From: an uncultured Akkermansia sp.
GTDB taxonomy: Bacteria; Verrucomicrobiota; Verrucomicrobiia; Verrucomicrobiales; Akkermansiaceae
Assembly (NCBI GenBank): GCA_904502165.1
Contig: CAJGDB010000093.1
Location: 1 to 7,100, forward strand
Reading direction: 5' to 3'
Length of the DNA: 7,100 nt
Positions 6,174 to 7,100 of the stretch are shown piece by piece; position 1 is the first letter of the stretch; each line of letters opens with the position of its first letter. The notes beneath the pieces are model-generated. The model was not told the origin of the DNA and made no database searches. It saw only the letters and a list, made by a program, of their open reading frames with translations. The position numbers and the translations under genes are program-made.

Positions 6174-6178
6174 GAGTA
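6162..6178. promoter_or_regulatory. Dyad over the -35 box of the membrane-protein promoter
   Basis: TACTCT and AGAGTA form a perfect 6-bp inverted repeat with a 5-base centre that lies inside the -35 hexamer. A repressor bound here would block polymerase. A second, shorter dyad CTGT-N5-ACAG follows at 6181-6193. No cognate regulator is evident in the window. Confidence 0.35.
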
Positions 6179-6207
6179 ATCTGTGTATTACAGGGAGACA
6201 GAATGCC

Positions 6208-6226
6208 CGCCCCTGCCCATGGGGCG
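6208..6226 (-). other. GC-rich hairpin directly after the speA stop codon
   Basis: CGCCCC and GGGGCG form a 6-bp stem around a 7-base loop, beginning on the - strand at the base after the speA TAA. It is not followed by a clean T-tract (GGCATTCTGTCTCC follows), so it is more likely an mRNA 3'-end stabilising or pausing hairpin than a terminator; the stronger terminator comes about 60 bases later. Confidence 0.5.
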
Positions 6227-7100
6227 TTACAGCTCGTAATAAGTATACCCACTCAGGCCGGCGCGGTAGGCTTCCAGCGCATCGCGGCGCTGGCGGGGGG
6301 AGATAAGCCCCTGCTCCACACCGCGTTCGGCCAGAGCGCGGAACTTGGCCACCAGATCCTTGGCATCGTATTTCACGTAGGAAAGTACATCAGCCACGCT
6401 GTCGCCCTCTTCCTCGTGGGTAAATACGGGGCGGCCGTTTTCCAGGTGTACGCTCACCACATTGGTATCGCCCAGCAGGTTGTGCAGGTCGCCCAGGGTT
6501 TCCTGGTAGGCCCCCACCATGAAGATAGCCACATAGTAATTCTCCTTGGGGTCCACCTCGTGCAGAGGGAGGGACTTTGCCACATCCTCGCGGTCGATGA
6601 AGTGGTCCACCTTGCCATCGCAGTCGCAGGTGATATCCACCAGCACAGCCTTCTGCGTGGGGCGTTCATCGAGGCGCTGAATGGGCATGACCGGGAAGAG
6701 CTGGTCAATGGCCCAGGAATCAGGCAGGCTCTGGAACACAGAGAAGTTGGAGTAGTAGTAGTCTACCATATTGTCAGACACCTCCTTCAAGTCCTCGGGG
6801 ATTTCGCTCATCTCAGCAATGCGGCGGGAAATAAGGCCCATGATATGCCAATAGATAGCCTCGCCCACGCCACGCTCGCGCAAAGTGGCATTGCCGTGGT
6901 GGAACATGGCACGCAGCTGGTCGCGGTAGTAGATAGCATCGTTGTAGCACTCCTGAATATTCTTGCGGGTGAGCATGCGGTGCGTTTCATCCAGCGCCAG
7001 CAGAATATCGTTCGCATTCTCGGGCAATGCAGGCGGCTGGGCCTCGCTGCCGGGGGCGCTGGTCACATCCAGCACGTTGAACACCAGCACCGCGTGGTAG
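6227..7100 (-). CDS. speA: Biosynthetic arginine decarboxylase, C-terminal part (5' end off window)
   Basis: SpeA is a PLP enzyme that converts arginine to agmatine, the first step of the arginine route to putrescine and spermidine. About 291 codons are present, compared with 658 residues in E. coli SpeA. The frame is open to the right edge: Tyr-His-Ala precedes the GTG at 7090, which reads as an internal Val in the conserved HAVLV segment and not as a start. The match to SpeA is strong throughout: NFSVFQSLPDSWAIDQLFPVMP, then VDITCDCDGKVDHFID (the DITCDCDG codons at 6614-6637, including the conserved active-site Cys), FMVGAYQETLGDLHNLLGDTN, and the ending GLSGYTYYEL. The N-terminal PLP barrel with its lysine lies beyond the window. 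The stop is followed by a hairpin and then a terminator, so speA is probably transcribed apart from the next gene. Confidence 0.96.
   Translation of the reverse strand, partial: YHAVLVFNVLDVTSAPGSEAQPPALPENANDILLALDETHRMLTRKNIQECYNDAIYYRDQLRAMFHHGNATLRERGVGEAIYWHIMGLISRRIAEMSEIPEDLKEVSDNMVDYYYSNFSVFQSLPDSWAIDQLFPVMPIQRLDERPTQKAVLVDITCDCDGKVDHFIDREDVAKSLPLHEVDPKENYYVAIFMVGAYQETLGDLHNLLGDTNVVSVHLENGRPVFTHEEEGDSVADVLSYVKYDAKDLVAKFRALAERGVEQGLISPRQRRDALEAYRAGLSGYTYYEL

Overview
This window is ordinary bacterial chromosome: about seven protein genes, dense coding, high-GC genes (roughly 58-60% by eye) and one AT-richer 350-base intergenic stretch at the left. I see no phage genes, transposase, CRISPR array, rRNA or complete tRNA. 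The SpeA-type arginine decarboxylase, the lipobox lipoprotein and the near absence of Shine-Dalgarno sequences fit a Gram-negative bacterium. The protein style reminds me of Verrucomicrobiota (Akkermansia-like), but no marker gene here proves it and this placement is tentative.

Left part (1-4359, + strand). The window opens with the terminator of an upstream gene that lies off the left edge. An intergenic region follows, with a well-formed sigma70-type promoter at 349-377. Four tightly spaced genes come next: leuC and leuD (the two subunits of isopropylmalate isomerase, leucine biosynthesis), a 370-residue protein of unknown function, and a DeoR-type transcription regulator with a diverged ligand domain. 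The gaps are 23, 31 and 8 bases, so the four genes probably form one operon. leuA and leuB are not in the window.

Right part (4385-7100, - strand). Reading leftward from the right edge come the C-terminal part of biosynthetic arginine decarboxylase (speA, start off the window), a 381-residue polytopic membrane protein of the nucleoside-recognition/gate-domain type, and a small Thr-rich lipoprotein closed by a terminator. The two operons converge at about 4360-4446.

The most notable structure is the speA/membrane-protein junction. The speA terminator and a good promoter for the next gene (TTGCAC-N17-TATAAG) overlap base for base: the predicted transcription start falls in the terminator loop and the terminator U-tract abuts the ATG of the next gene. 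Other points are C-rich intercistronic junctions in the leu operon, dyads lying on both predicted promoters, and an unknown gene plus an atypical DeoR protein tied to leuCD. I found no clear multi-gene system of a new kind.
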